Below are positions 17,141-25,812 of a DNA stretch of 64,000 bases, piece after piece. This DNA is from RGIG5612 sp963589005. GTDB lineage: Bacteria > Bacillota > Clostridia > Lachnospirales > Lachnospiraceae. The DNA lies in the NCBI GenBank assembly GCA_963589005.1, contig CAVAJR010000007.1, forward strand, positions 1 through 64,000, given 5' to 3'. Position numbers and translations under genes: made by a program. The notes beneath the pieces are model-generated. The model was not told the DNA's origin. It was given only the letters and a program-made list of their open reading frames with translations, and ran no database searches. Position 1 is the first letter of the stretch. Every line of letters begins with the position of its first letter.

Positions 17141-19462
17141 ATGACTAATGATAATAAGAAAAGAAAAATAAAACGTGCAATAATGCCGCTGCTGCTTGCA
17201 GCGATGCTGAGCTTATTACTTATAAACAGTGTATTGGCAGGAGATTATAATGATACATCGGCTGGCAAATCGGCTCGAATAAATATACTTAATCTGTTTG
17301 ATGAAAACGGTCAGATAATAACGGATGAAACGGGACTTATTAATCTTGAGCTGACGATACGAAGTGAGAATATAGGAATCCAGTCTGTGAACTTTACTGT
17401 AACGTCAGATGGTCAATCAGGTCAGGAATATGTAATCGTGCAGGCCACCGATGCAAATGGCATCAAAATGCAGGAACCGCCGGTAAACTGGGCTGAGCAG
17501 GAGGCAAATGCGGAAAATATAATATCTCTGGGCAGAATAATAGAGACATATGCGCTGCAGACATTGGCAGTTGAACTGGGATTTACTGATATTAATGGAA
17601 ATTACTACAGTGAACAGTATTATGGAACGGTTGCACCGCAGATTACAGATATGCAGCAGGAGCCTGAGTCTGAGACAGAGTTTATATCTCAAGAAGAATA
17701 CGCAGTTTCGGAGCAGAACAGCGAGACGGAGGTGATGACAGACATTGATGCCATGATCGGCACAGAAGAACTGACTGAAGCAGAGGTGTTGAATGAAACA
17801 GAAACGTTGACCGAGGCGGATGTAATTACCGAAACAGAAGTGTTGACCGAGGCAGGGGTATTGTCTGAAGCGGAGGCAATTACCGAAACAGAAACAATGA
17901 TCGAGGCGGAGGTAATGCCTGAGGCGGAGGAGATTATAAAAACGGAGATGCTGACTGAGGTTGAGACAATGGCTGAAGCAGAGGAAACGAACGAAGAGGA
18001 GAGCTTGACGGAGACTGAAATAATGGCTGAGACAGAAGTAGATAATGAGCCAGAGGTGATTACTGAAACAGGTGAAGTTTATGAAACTGACTCGGCTGAA
18101 CAGACAGAAACGGGGCTCGAAATTGTTGCACAGGAGGAGAGCGGAACAATAGAGACAGCTGCTGAAAGTGAGATTGTAACATCAGAATCAGGGTCTGCAG
18201 ATGAAGAAAATCCAACGTTAGTGCCAAAAACAGAATTAAATTCGACAGCAGAACAGGCGTCAGAGGTACCACTTGAATCAGAGACTGTGGCCGAGCTGGA
18301 GTCTGAGATAAATGCTGAGCAGGAGTCAGAGCCGGAATCTGAACTTGAATCTGTAACAGAAGCAGAATTTGAATCTGAGCTGAAGACAACTATACCTGAA
18401 ATCAGCACGGAGTCCGAGACAACTGCTGCAGCTGCGCAGGGGACCGGAAGCAATATACAATATGTATATGTTCCGCAATATGTATATAAACCGACAGCAG
18501 CCGCATCTGCCGGAACGTACAGCACAGCATCGAGCAATCGCACACAGTCAGCTTCATCCCAGAGCCTGCAATCCCAGCCGGAAAAAACATCTGTATCAGA
18601 AGCGAACGACAACCTGATAAACGATGCAAAATCCAAAGCTGAGGAGCTGAAAGCTGAAGCTGATTCCTTGGAAAAAACTACCCAGGAAACCACCCGGGAA
18701 CAGGAGAGTAAGCATCTGAACAAAGAAGGATCATCATATGATCTGTCTGCTATAGAAGGCATAAACGGAAGATCACTGAAGGAAACAGGAGATATTGTGA
18801 TCTGTGAGCAGAACATGGATAAACTGGTAGAGGATTCTATCAGGATCACAGTTTCTAAAAATGATGAAACATACGAGCTGGAAAAGGATACAGACTACAG
18901 TGTGATGCTGACTGGTAATTCGGAGAATAAGAAAATTTATAAATACACTGTTAATGCGGATACTTTCAAGGAAGACGGCAGATACAAAATATTTATATAT
19001 TCTGAGGACGAATCGGGTAATACTAACTCCAATGAAATAAAGGATTCATCAATAGAATTTAGCGTAGATAATACGAATCCTTTGATTATATCTTGTGCCG
19101 ATACGGCTGATGAGGAAGAAATACCTGGCGAATTGATCATCAAGGACAATATCCGGTTGGATGAAGTGGATATCTATGTCGATGACCAGAAGGTGGATTA
19201 TAATGTCGATGAAGATACCTACAGCTTTAATGTTCCGCAGACAGAACAAAGGACCAATGTCAAGGTAGTAGCCAAGGACTCTGCAGGAAATGTTTACGAG
19301 AGGACATTTGAGGGCTATAAGGCAGCAGGAAATATCGCTGTCAAGTCCCGATCCAATGCGGCAATTATAATAGCTGCTGTAATATTTATAGCGGCAGCGG
19401 GTATTTTATCCGTCAAAATAATGCACAAGAGGCGAAGAACATCTGAAAATGAATGTGCATGA
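17141..19462 (+). CDS. Glu/Thr-rich cell-surface membrane protein
   Basis: This 773-residue protein has a signal sequence (about 12-36, ending SVLAG). An N-terminal beta-rich domain leads into a low-complexity region at about 170-430 built on degenerate TEAEV/TETE units, then an alanine/serine linker. Two Ig-like or adhesin-like folds follow around 530-735 (NTNPLIISCAD, VDIYVDDQKVDYNV). A C-terminal membrane helix (about 742-762) ends in KIMHKRRR. There is no LPXTG motif. The C-terminal Ig-like domains with SAGNVY resemble Gram-positive surface adhesins. It is probably translated from the same mRNA as the kinase and may be its surface partner, by inference only. Confidence 0.65.
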   Translation: MTNDNKKRKIKRAIMPLLLAAMLSLLLINSVLAGDYNDTSAGKSARINILNLFDENGQIITDETGLINLELTIRSENIGIQSVNFTVTSDGQSGQEYVIVQATDANGIKMQEPPVNWAEQEANAENIISLGRIIETYALQTLAVELGFTDINGNYYSEQYYGTVAPQITDMQQEPESETEFISQEEYAVSEQNSETEVMTDIDAMIGTEELTEAEVLNETETLTEADVITETEVLTEAGVLSEAEAITETETMIEAEVMPEAEEIIKTEMLTEVETMAEAEETNEEESLTETEIMAETEVDNEPEVITETGEVYETDSAEQTETGLEIVAQEESGTIETAAESEIVTSESGSADEENPTLVPKTELNSTAEQASEVPLESETVAELESEINAEQESEPESELESVTEAEFESELKTTIPEISTESETTAAAAQGTGSNIQYVYVPQYVYKPTAAASAGTYSTASSNRTQSASSQSLQSQPEKTSVSEANDNLINDAKSKAEELKAEADSLEKTTQETTREQESKHLNKEGSSYDLSAIEGINGRSLKETGDIVICEQNMDKLVEDSIRITVSKNDETYELEKDTDYSVMLTGNSENKKIYKYTVNADTFKEDGRYKIFIYSEDESGNTNSNEIKDSSIEFSVDNTNPLIISCADTADEEEIPGELIIKDNIRLDEVDIYVDDQKVDYNVDEDTYSFNVPQTEQRTNVKVVAKDSAGNVYERTFEGYKAAGNIAVKSRSNAAIIIAAVIFIAAAGILSVKIMHKRRRTSENECA

Positions 19463-19562
19463 TGAGTATCTGACCATCATGGTAAATATTCGCCTTATAA
19501 TGCTGTATATATATCGTGGCAGCATAGATCATTGACACACGAGACATTTTAATTGCTGTAAA

Positions 19563-19601
19563 AAAGTGCATCAGGTCTTATATTAAGACCTGATGCACTT
19601 T
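19563..19601. terminator. Bidirectional intrinsic terminator
   Basis: A perfect 18-bp stem (19563-19580/19584-19601) with a 3-base loop has A-rich and T-rich flanks. It separates the convergent surface-protein gene and the DUF4015 copy B gene and should stop both. Confidence 0.88.
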
Positions 19602-19668
19602 GTATAGCTGAAGGCAGAGACACCGAAGTTCCGCGTCAAGGGTAAACTGCGCCCTGTAAAGTGAGGTA

Positions 19669-21423
19669 TTATTCCTCGGCAGCGGCAGTGCTAGGGATGT
19701 ATTCATATCCCCAGGCGGCTCCCATTTCCTCATATTTTGTTCTATTGGCAACGCCGTTCCATGTCAGGAATCCTCCTGTCAATCCGGCATCTACAAGTCC
19801 TTGTACCTGTTTTTCAACGTAGTCGGCATCGCAGGTTATAGTAGGATTCCACCAAGGAACGTTATAACAGGTTATCCATGTGCGGGCAATGGCTGCATTA
19901 GGAGTTTCACTCAGGCGGGCTGCACAGCTTAAGCCCCAGTCATATAATGTAGTATATGGATCAGACCAGGTATCTACGTCAGTTCCGAAGTGGTCTGTAT
20001 AAGGCATGGCACTTACAGCATCTACAACTAATGCGATTGCAGGCATATACTGACCATATGCCGTGATATATTTGTTGACACATTCGCCGAAAACATCGGC
20101 AGAAACATATACACCGAGCTCATGCAGAACGTCTGCAGCATAGAAACAGAAGTTTTGTATTGCTTCAACCTTGTCCTCACCATAAACATCCTTGAAATCA
20201 CTGTTAGGATCCTGGGACATACTATATGATTCTTCCGGAAAACGCACGTAGTCGAACTGTATTTCATTGAAGCCGCATTTTTCCACAGCATCCGTTGCCA
20301 GCAGCAGATTGTAATACCAGCAGTCCCGGCTGTATCCTGACGGCCACAGCTGCGTAGAAGCTTCTGATTCAATGCATGATTCAGGATGATCCTTGGCATA
20401 CAGAGAATCGTTGAAGGCAACTATACGGCCTACAACATAGAAGCCCTCGTCCTTGCATTTTTTAACAGCGGCGGCATAGTCATCAACGCTTGAGTAATAT
20501 GCATAATCATAAGAAGTTGGGGAGATATCCTTGATCGATTCAATAGGATATGCCAGCACGCCGTCCTTGATATCAATAACCATGCAGTTAACACTATTAG
20601 CCTTGGCAATTTCAATATATGCATCAATATATTGAACACCATCTACAGTGATATACATTCCCCGGGCAAATTCACAGATAGGATTATCCTTGAAGGAAGG
20701 CTTATCAACAGGATACCAGTCAAGGCTTGAAGGAAGACCGCCACCAAGCTCAAGACCGCTGTAAATACGGTCCTTATGTATAGCATATATCTCTTCATTG
20801 ATCGCAAGGGCGTCGGTTTCATTGTCTTTAAGATACTTGCCATAAACCCAGCCGGTTACATTTTCACCGGTTGCATCTGTAAAATTCACCTTATATTTAT
20901 TAACTGAACCGTCAGACTGCAGTTCGTCATAATCTACAATGGTAAGGCATGAACCCTTCTTGGCAAATGAAGCAATCTCAGGTCCGGTTTCATTGGCATA
21001 TACAGTAACTGATGTACGAACCCAGAGTTCTGTCTCCTGTACAACATCCTCAATGGAGTCAACGAGAGCAGCACGGGAAATATAATAATTCGCACCTTCA
21101 TATTCGATAACTGTATAAGTAATGCCATTTTCGGAATAATCCTGATTCAGATCCTTAACCTGAATACCACGCTGAAGCGTGTTTGAAGCCTTAATGAGGC
21201 GCTGCTCGGTTTCATCATAGGAATAATATGGTACACCTGCATCGGTTGATCCCAGGTATCTCATAACAGAGTTGTCTTTATTTCTGGTCAGCGTAACGAT
21301 CAGGATTACGGCAGCTATTAATATAATAACCGGAATGATGATTATCAGAGGGCTGATCCTCTTCGTATAAGTTCTTCTGCGTCTTCTTCTACGGCGCTTT
21401 TTATAATATCTGCTTGATGACAT
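19669..21423 (-). CDS. DUF4015 putative glycoside hydrolase with SH3-like domains, copy B
   Basis: This 584-residue paralogue of the product at 13512-15188 shares its order: basic cytoplasmic tail with eight consecutive arginines, a membrane helix (about 24-47), SH3-like blocks (TSVTVYANETGPEIASF), and a C-terminal DUF4015 barrel with VIDIKDGVLAY, EIQFDYVRFPEE and VSADVFGE. The longest frame starts at 21498, but a GGAGAA upstream of the ATG at 21423 (MSSSRYYKK) makes that start likely. Catalytic residues and substrate are not known. The retained pair suggests related but separate roles in envelope glycan metabolism. Confidence 0.75.
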   Translation of the reverse strand: MSSSRYYKKRRRRRRRRTYTKRISPLIIIIPVIILIAAVILIVTLTRNKDNSVMRYLGSTDAGVPYYSYDETEQRLIKASNTLQRGIQVKDLNQDYSENGITYTVIEYEGANYYISRAALVDSIEDVVQETELWVRTSVTVYANETGPEIASFAKKGSCLTIVDYDELQSDGSVNKYKVNFTDATGENVTGWVYGKYLKDNETDALAINEEIYAIHKDRIYSGLELGGGLPSSLDWYPVDKPSFKDNPICEFARGMYITVDGVQYIDAYIEIAKANSVNCMVIDIKDGVLAYPIESIKDISPTSYDYAYYSSVDDYAAAVKKCKDEGFYVVGRIVAFNDSLYAKDHPESCIESEASTQLWPSGYSRDCWYYNLLLATDAVEKCGFNEIQFDYVRFPEESYSMSQDPNSDFKDVYGEDKVEAIQNFCFYAADVLHELGVYVSADVFGECVNKYITAYGQYMPAIALVVDAVSAMPYTDHFGTDVDTWSDPYTTLYDWGLSCAARLSETPNAAIARTWITCYNVPWWNPTITCDADYVEKQVQGLVDAGLTGGFLTWNGVANRTKYEEMGAAWGYEYIPSTAAAEE

Positions 21424-21555
21424 ATTGAATATTTCTCCATAAATAAAGCTGGTGGAATGCCTTGCTGATTTGGTCAGAAAAAGTGCATAACCTTCCATAT
21501 TTTAAACTATATATATGCAATTTGCCAGTACCAAATTACTGTAAAGTAAAAATGC

Positions 21556-21584
21556 TTGACAGCCAATGCCGCGTATAGTATCAT
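21556..21584 (+). promoter_or_regulatory. Promoter of ylxM, predicted leaderless transcript
   Basis: TTGACA at 21556-21561 and TATCAT at 21579-21584 are 17 bases apart. The expected start of transcription (about 21591) is only about three bases before the ATG at 21594, and no ribosome-binding site precedes that ATG. Confidence 0.55.
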
Positions 21585-21593
21585 ATCCGGGCT

Positions 21594-21908
21594 ATGGAAG
21601 GATTTGTTAAACAGTCACTGTTATATGATTTCTACGGAGACCTGCTGACAGAGCATCAGAAGCATATATACGGAATGTATGTTCTGGACAATCTGTCACT
21701 GGGGGAGATTGCTGAGGACGAAGGAATCAGCAGGCAGGGCGTGCATGACATTATTAAGAGATGCAATGCACAGCTTGAAGGATATGAAGCCAAGCTTAAG
21801 CTTGTAGAAAAATTTATCAGTATCAGAGACAAGGTCGAAAGCATACAAAATTGCAATGAAATTGAGAAGGCCAGAGATTTTGCAAAACAGATACTTGAGA
21901 TGTTGTGA
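21594..21908 (+). CDS. ylxM: YlxM/p13-like helix-turn-helix protein (UPF0122)
   Basis: This 104-residue protein has a sigma-70 region-4-like helix-turn-helix, LSLGEIAEDEGISRQGVHDII, which defines YlxM. It lies 21 bases before ffh, its usual neighbour, and YlxM family members are linked to SRP function. The ATG at 21594 aligns with the family's N terminus (FVKQSLLYDFYGDLLTEHQ). It lacks a Shine-Dalgarno and appears to be leaderless. Confidence 0.88.
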   Translation: MEGFVKQSLLYDFYGDLLTEHQKHIYGMYVLDNLSLGEIAEDEGISRQGVHDIIKRCNAQLEGYEAKLKLVEKFISIRDKVESIQNCNEIEKARDFAKQILEML

Positions 21909-21929
21909 CTGATTTATTGGAGATAATAT

Positions 21930-23315
21930 ATGGCATTTGAAAATCTTAGGGAAAAGCTCCAAAATGTTTTCAAGAACTTGAAGAGCAAGGGACGTCTTAC
22001 AGAGGCAGATATTGATACTGCTATGAAAGAAGTCAAGATGGCTCTCTTAGAGGCAGACGTTAACTTCAAGGTTGTAAAACAGTTTATAAACAGTGTTAAA
22101 GAAAAGGCCGTCGGAGAGGATGTAATGCAGAGTCTTACACCCGGTCAGATGGTGATTAAGATTGTTAATGAAGAACTTACTAGCCTGATGGGAGGCGAAG
22201 CCACAGAACTTCAGCTTCTTCCGGGCATGGCTAAGACCATAATAATGATGGTCGGTCTGCAGGGTTCTGGTAAGACAACTACAGCAGCTAAGTTGGCAGG
22301 CCTATTCAAGAAACAAGGCAAGAGACCGTTGCTTGTCGGATGCGATATTTACCGTCCGGCGGCTATTGAACAGCTTAAGATCAATGGCGAGAGAGTGGGA
22401 GTTCCTGTATTTGAGATGGGAACAGATCATAAAGCAGTGGATATTGCCAAGGCCGGACTTCAGCAGGCGGTTAATAACAATAACAATGTTGTGATCATAG
22501 ATACAGCCGGACGTCTTCAGATTGACGAGGACATGATGGAGGAACTGGAGGATATCAAGAGTCAGCTGGATATCACTTATACACTCCTTGTAGTAGATGC
22601 AATGACGGGTCAGGATGCAGTTAATATTGCAGCTGGATTCAAGGAACGAATCGGTGTAGACGGAGTTATCCTTACCAAGCTTGACGGTGATACCAGAGGC
22701 GGTAGTGCATTATCTGTAAGACAGGTTACGCAGGTGCCTATTATGTATGCCGGAATGGGTGAGAAGCTGACAGACCTTGAAGTATTCCATCCCAGCAGGA
22801 TGGCATCAAGAATCCTCGGTATGGGAGATGTACTTTCCCTAATTGAGAAGGCTGAGCAGAATCTGGATGCAGAAAATGCTGAAAAGCTCGCAGCTCATAT
22901 GCGCAAGAATGAGTTTACATTTGAGGATTATCTTATCTCAATGCAGCAGATGCGCAACATGGGCGGGCTCGGTGAGATACTTAAGATGATGCCGGGACTT
23001 GGACTAGGCAACGGTGCGGATCTTAATATTGATGATAAGAAGCTTACCAGGATTGAGGCGATCATTTATTCAATGACACCTAAGGAGAGATCTAATCCTA
23101 AGATATTAAATCCGTCGAGAAAGAACAGGATAGCTAAAGGCGCCGGAGTAGATATTGCCGAGGTCAACAGACTGGTTAAGCAGTTTGAGCAGATGAAGCA
23201 GCTTATGAAGAAAATGGGCGGTATGAAAGGCAAGAAAGGACGCGGCGGATTTGGCGGCTTAGGCGGACTTATGGGTCTGAAGGGATTGAAGGGCCTTAAA
23301 GGTATGAAGTTCTAG
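21930..23315 (+). CDS. ffh: Signal recognition particle protein Ffh
   Basis: This 461-residue SRP54 GTPase has an N-terminal helical bundle, a G domain with GLQGSGKTTTAAK (P-loop), VVIIDTAGR and TKLDG motifs, and a methionine-rich M domain from about residue 300 that binds signal sequences and SRP RNA. The C terminus is a Gly/Leu/Lys-rich low-complexity tail (GLGGLMGLKGLKG). It is translated after a GGAGA site in the ylxM-ffh unit. Confidence 0.97.
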   Translation: MAFENLREKLQNVFKNLKSKGRLTEADIDTAMKEVKMALLEADVNFKVVKQFINSVKEKAVGEDVMQSLTPGQMVIKIVNEELTSLMGGEATELQLLPGMAKTIIMMVGLQGSGKTTTAAKLAGLFKKQGKRPLLVGCDIYRPAAIEQLKINGERVGVPVFEMGTDHKAVDIAKAGLQQAVNNNNNVVIIDTAGRLQIDEDMMEELEDIKSQLDITYTLLVVDAMTGQDAVNIAAGFKERIGVDGVILTKLDGDTRGGSALSVRQVTQVPIMYAGMGEKLTDLEVFHPSRMASRILGMGDVLSLIEKAEQNLDAENAEKLAAHMRKNEFTFEDYLISMQQMRNMGGLGEILKMMPGLGLGNGADLNIDDKKLTRIEAIIYSMTPKERSNPKILNPSRKNRIAKGAGVDIAEVNRLVKQFEQMKQLMKKMGGMKGKKGRGGFGGLGGLMGLKGLKGLKGMKF

Positions 23316-23468
23316 CTGGGCTGAATTTTACATTTGTGCTATCGGAAAATAGGCAAGTATATGATGCAGCTGATTTAAAGCTGTTACATAAGATATGATT
23401 TTATAAATAATAATGATGGACTGCCATGTGCAGCATCAAATATTTCAAGAAAGAATTGAGGTTAAAAA

Positions 23469-23714
23469 ATGGCAACAAAGATTAGATTAACAAGATTAGG
23501 CAAGAAGAAAGCACCTTTTTACAGAATTATCGTAGCTGATTCAAGAGCACCAAGAGATGGCGCATTCATCGATCAGATCGGTACATATGATCCAAACCAG
23601 GAGCCGGCTCAGGTTATCCTTGATAAGGAAGCAGCTCAGAAGTGGCTTTCAAACGGAGCTCAGCCAACAGAGGTTGTTGCTAGATTATTTAAGAACGAAG
23701 GACTCATCAAATAA
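23469..23714 (+). CDS. rpsP: 30S ribosomal protein S16
   Basis: This 81-residue protein matches S16: MATKIRLTRLGKKKAPFYRIIVADSR, then GTYDPNQEP and QPTEVVARLF. It binds 16S rRNA early in 30S assembly. It begins the rpsP-khpA-rimM-trmD run, 153 bases after ffh. An AAGAATTGAGG region precedes the ATG. The 154-base gap before it has no clear promoter or leader peptide that I can point to. Confidence 0.97.
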   Translation: MATKIRLTRLGKKKAPFYRIIVADSRAPRDGAFIDQIGTYDPNQEPAQVILDKEAAQKWLSNGAQPTEVVARLFKNEGLIK

Positions 23715-23728
23715 GGAAAGGTCAACAT

Positions 23729-23962
23729 ATGAAAGAATTAGTCGAAGTAATCGCTAAGGCTCTTGTTGATAATCCTGATGAGGTTATAGTCACCCAAACA
23801 GTAGAAGAGGACGGAACGATTGTTCTTAAGCTCAATGTAGCTCGCGAGGACATGGGTAAAGTCATCGGAAAAAAGGGTCGTATAGCAAAATCTATTAGGA
23901 CAGTGGTTAAGACTGTAGCTATTAAAGAAAACAAAAAGGTAGTAGTAGACATCGTGGATTGA
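23729..23962 (+). CDS. khpA: KH-domain RNA-binding protein KhpA
   Basis: This 77-residue protein is one KH domain with the GKVIGKKGRIAKSIR GxxG loop. KhpA (formerly YlqC) pairs with KhpB in many Firmicutes and affects cell-division and envelope gene expression. It follows rpsP by 14 bases, as is usual, and starts after an AAGGAAAGG site. Confidence 0.92.
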   Translation: MKELVEVIAKALVDNPDEVIVTQTVEEDGTIVLKLNVAREDMGKVIGKKGRIAKSIRTVVKTVAIKENKKVVVDIVD

Positions 23963-23989
23963 TTTCGCGGTGTCCGCTGCACATTTTAG

Positions 23990-24026
23990 AGGCAGACATA
24001 TATGCGGCAGAGCATATGGGCTGCCT
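23990..24026 (+). terminator. Hairpin between khpA and rimM
   Basis: A stem AGGCAG/CTGCCT (23990-23995/24021-24026) with a partial inner CATAT/ATATG pairing is followed by an AT-rich tract containing TTTTT at 24036-24040. It could be a weak terminator or attenuator within the ribosomal-maturation cluster. Confidence 0.4.
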
Positions 24027-24120
24027 ATATTTATCTTTTTATCGTTCAGGTTTTGGAAAGGTGACTGAGCAGTTCTGGCACGGACCTGCAGCCGAATAGA
24101 TAATGATATTGGAGACAGAT

Positions 24121-24648
24121 ATGGAACAATATTTACGTATCGGTGTGCTGACGCGCGCACACGGTGTCCATGGTGAAGCCAAGGTTTATCCTACAACCGA
24201 TTATCCCGAGAGATTCGAGGAGGTCGGTGAAGTTATAATTAAGACACCGACGGATGACATAAGAACACAGATCGAGAGTGTTAAATACTTTAAGAATATG
24301 GCTATAGTCAAGTTCTCCTGTTTTAGTGCTCCGGAAGAGATATCTAAGGCAGCTGGCTCAGATATATTAATAAGCCGTGAACAGGCACAGCCATTAGAAG
24401 AAGGCGAATATTACATTGCGGATCTTATCGGCTGCAAGGTATGGGCAGATGAGCGATCTGACAGTCTGGCAGGAAGAGAACTGGGCACTGTTAAGGATGT
24501 ACTTCAGACGGGAGCCAATGATGTCTACGTAGTAGAAACTGCCGGCGGCAATGAGATACTGTTTCCTGTTATTGCTGATTGCATTAAAAGTGTCGACATA
24601 GAAAATAACATTATCACAGTTAATGTTATGAGGGGACTGTTGGATTAG
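24121..24648 (+). CDS. rimM: 16S rRNA processing protein RimM
   Basis: This 175-residue protein has the RimM N-terminal domain (RIGVLTRAHGVHGEAKVYPTTD) and a PRC-barrel C-terminal domain (DLIGCKVW ... DVYVVETAGG, EILFPVI). It binds S19 during 30S maturation. The ATG at 24121 has a GGAGA site and matches the family N terminus better than the in-frame ATG at 24103. Confidence 0.94.
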   Translation: MEQYLRIGVLTRAHGVHGEAKVYPTTDYPERFEEVGEVIIKTPTDDIRTQIESVKYFKNMAIVKFSCFSAPEEISKAAGSDILISREQAQPLEEGEYYIADLIGCKVWADERSDSLAGRELGTVKDVLQTGANDVYVVETAGGNEILFPVIADCIKSVDIENNIITVNVMRGLLD

Positions 24649-24826
24649 AGTACAATTTTCCTTGATAAGTCTTGAGAATTAGAGCAGTTTTGTATGGCAA
24701 AGTAAACATATGAGCAGAAGGAATGCTTCGGAGAAGCGAAATTGAGATGCCCTAAGTATGCATGGAAACTGCCAATGGCAGGATCTTAGTAATGGGTCCT
24801 GAATATTTACAGCGATTTTAGATATT

Positions 24827-25606
24827 ATGAACTTTCACATTCTTACATTATTTCCTGATATGATAAATGCCGGGCTGGGGACCAGCATTCTCGGCAGGGC
24901 AGCCAAGGCTGGCTTTATAAGTATCAATACAGTAAATTTCAGAGAATATACGGATGAAAAGCATGGACATGTAGATGATGCTCCCTTTGGCGGCGGTGCG
25001 GGCATGGTTATTAAGTGCCAGCCTGTATATGACGCATGGCAGGCTGTATGCAAGTCTGTAACCGGTTCCCGGAAACCCAGAGTAATCTATACAAGCCCTG
25101 CAGGCAAGGTATTTACACAGGAAATGGCCAGAGAGCTGGCAGCTGAGGAGAATCTCATAATCCTGTGCGGCCATTATGAAGGCGTTGATCAGCGTGTTTT
25201 AGAGCTTATGGAAGCCGAGGAGATCTCTATCGGCGATTATGTACTTACAGGCGGTGAGCTTGCAGCCATGGTAATGGTGGATGCCATCAGCCGCATGGTT
25301 CCGGGAGTTCTTACTAATCAGCTCTCGGGTGAAGACGAGAGTTTCAGCAGGGTATATCCTAACAGAGAATTTACCAAAAAAATAAGAAAACAAGTCTATG
25401 GAAATCTCATTTCTGACGCAGGCAAGGAAGATAAAGAGATGACCTTGAAACTTCTTGAATATCCGCAATATACAAGACCTGAGGAGTTCATGGGTATGAA
25501 GGTGCCTGAAGTTTTGATGTCCGGAGACCATGCTAAAGTAGATGCATGGCGCAGGGAACAGTCGGTTTTAAGAACGAAACAGAGGCGTCCGGATCTGCTT
25601 CAGTAA
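24827..25606 (+). CDS. trmD: tRNA (guanine-37-N1)-methyltransferase TrmD
   Basis: This 259-residue SPOUT methyltransferase makes m1G37 on tRNA. The trefoil-knot motifs are present: DAPFGGGAGMV, LCGHYEGVDQRV, SIGDYVLTGGELAAMV and a Pro-rich release. It ends the rpsP-khpA-rimM-trmD run. The usual next gene rplS (L19) is not here; a terminator and the HrcA operon follow. The 178-base gap before it has no clear promoter. Confidence 0.95.
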   Translation: MNFHILTLFPDMINAGLGTSILGRAAKAGFISINTVNFREYTDEKHGHVDDAPFGGGAGMVIKCQPVYDAWQAVCKSVTGSRKPRVIYTSPAGKVFTQEMARELAAEENLIILCGHYEGVDQRVLELMEAEEISIGDYVLTGGELAAMVMVDAISRMVPGVLTNQLSGEDESFSRVYPNREFTKKIRKQVYGNLISDAGKEDKEMTLKLLEYPQYTRPEEFMGMKVPEVLMSGDHAKVDAWRREQSVLRTKQRRPDLLQ

Positions 25607-25620
25607 AATGTCCAGATCAG

Positions 25621-25657
25621 AAGACCGGGAATGCGAAATGATGTTCTCGGTCTTTTT
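25621..25657 (+). terminator. Intrinsic terminator after trmD
   Basis: Stem 25621-25631/25644-25654 contains one G-T pair, and its 3' arm runs into a T-run to 25657. It ends the ribosomal-maturation operon. Confidence 0.8.
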
Positions 25658-25709
25658 CTATATAGTAGAAAACTTTCTTTCTGATTCACATTTATTTCAC
25701 AGTTAGCAG

Positions 25710-25738
25710 TTGACTTTGATGAGTGCCAGTGGTAGTAT
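25710..25738 (+). promoter_or_regulatory. Promoter of the hrcA-grpE-dnaK-dnaJ operon
   Basis: TTGACT at 25710-25715 and TAGTAT at 25733-25738 are 17 bases apart. The start point would fall just before or within the CIRCE element, so HrcA binding there should block transcription. Confidence 0.65.
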
Positions 25739-25750
25739 ATGGCATAGATG

Positions 25751-25777
25751 TTAGCACTCTTATAGCACGAGTGCTAA
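25751..25777. promoter_or_regulatory. CIRCE operator (HrcA-binding site)
   Basis: Perfect canonical CIRCE: TTAGCACTC at 25751-25759, nine bases, GAGTGCTAA at 25769-25777. It sits over the start of the hrcA transcript. HrcA binding represses the operon and heat or denatured protein relieves it. Confidence 0.97.
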
Positions 25778-25812
25778 CGAGGAGCAAGAAGCAGGCACAG
25801 ACGGGATAAGTT

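Noticed and set aside
18060..18849. Long minus-strand frames opposite the surface-protein repeat region
   Set aside because: They mirror the low-complexity Glu/Thr sequence of the plus-strand gene, are rich in Ser and lack a ribosome site.
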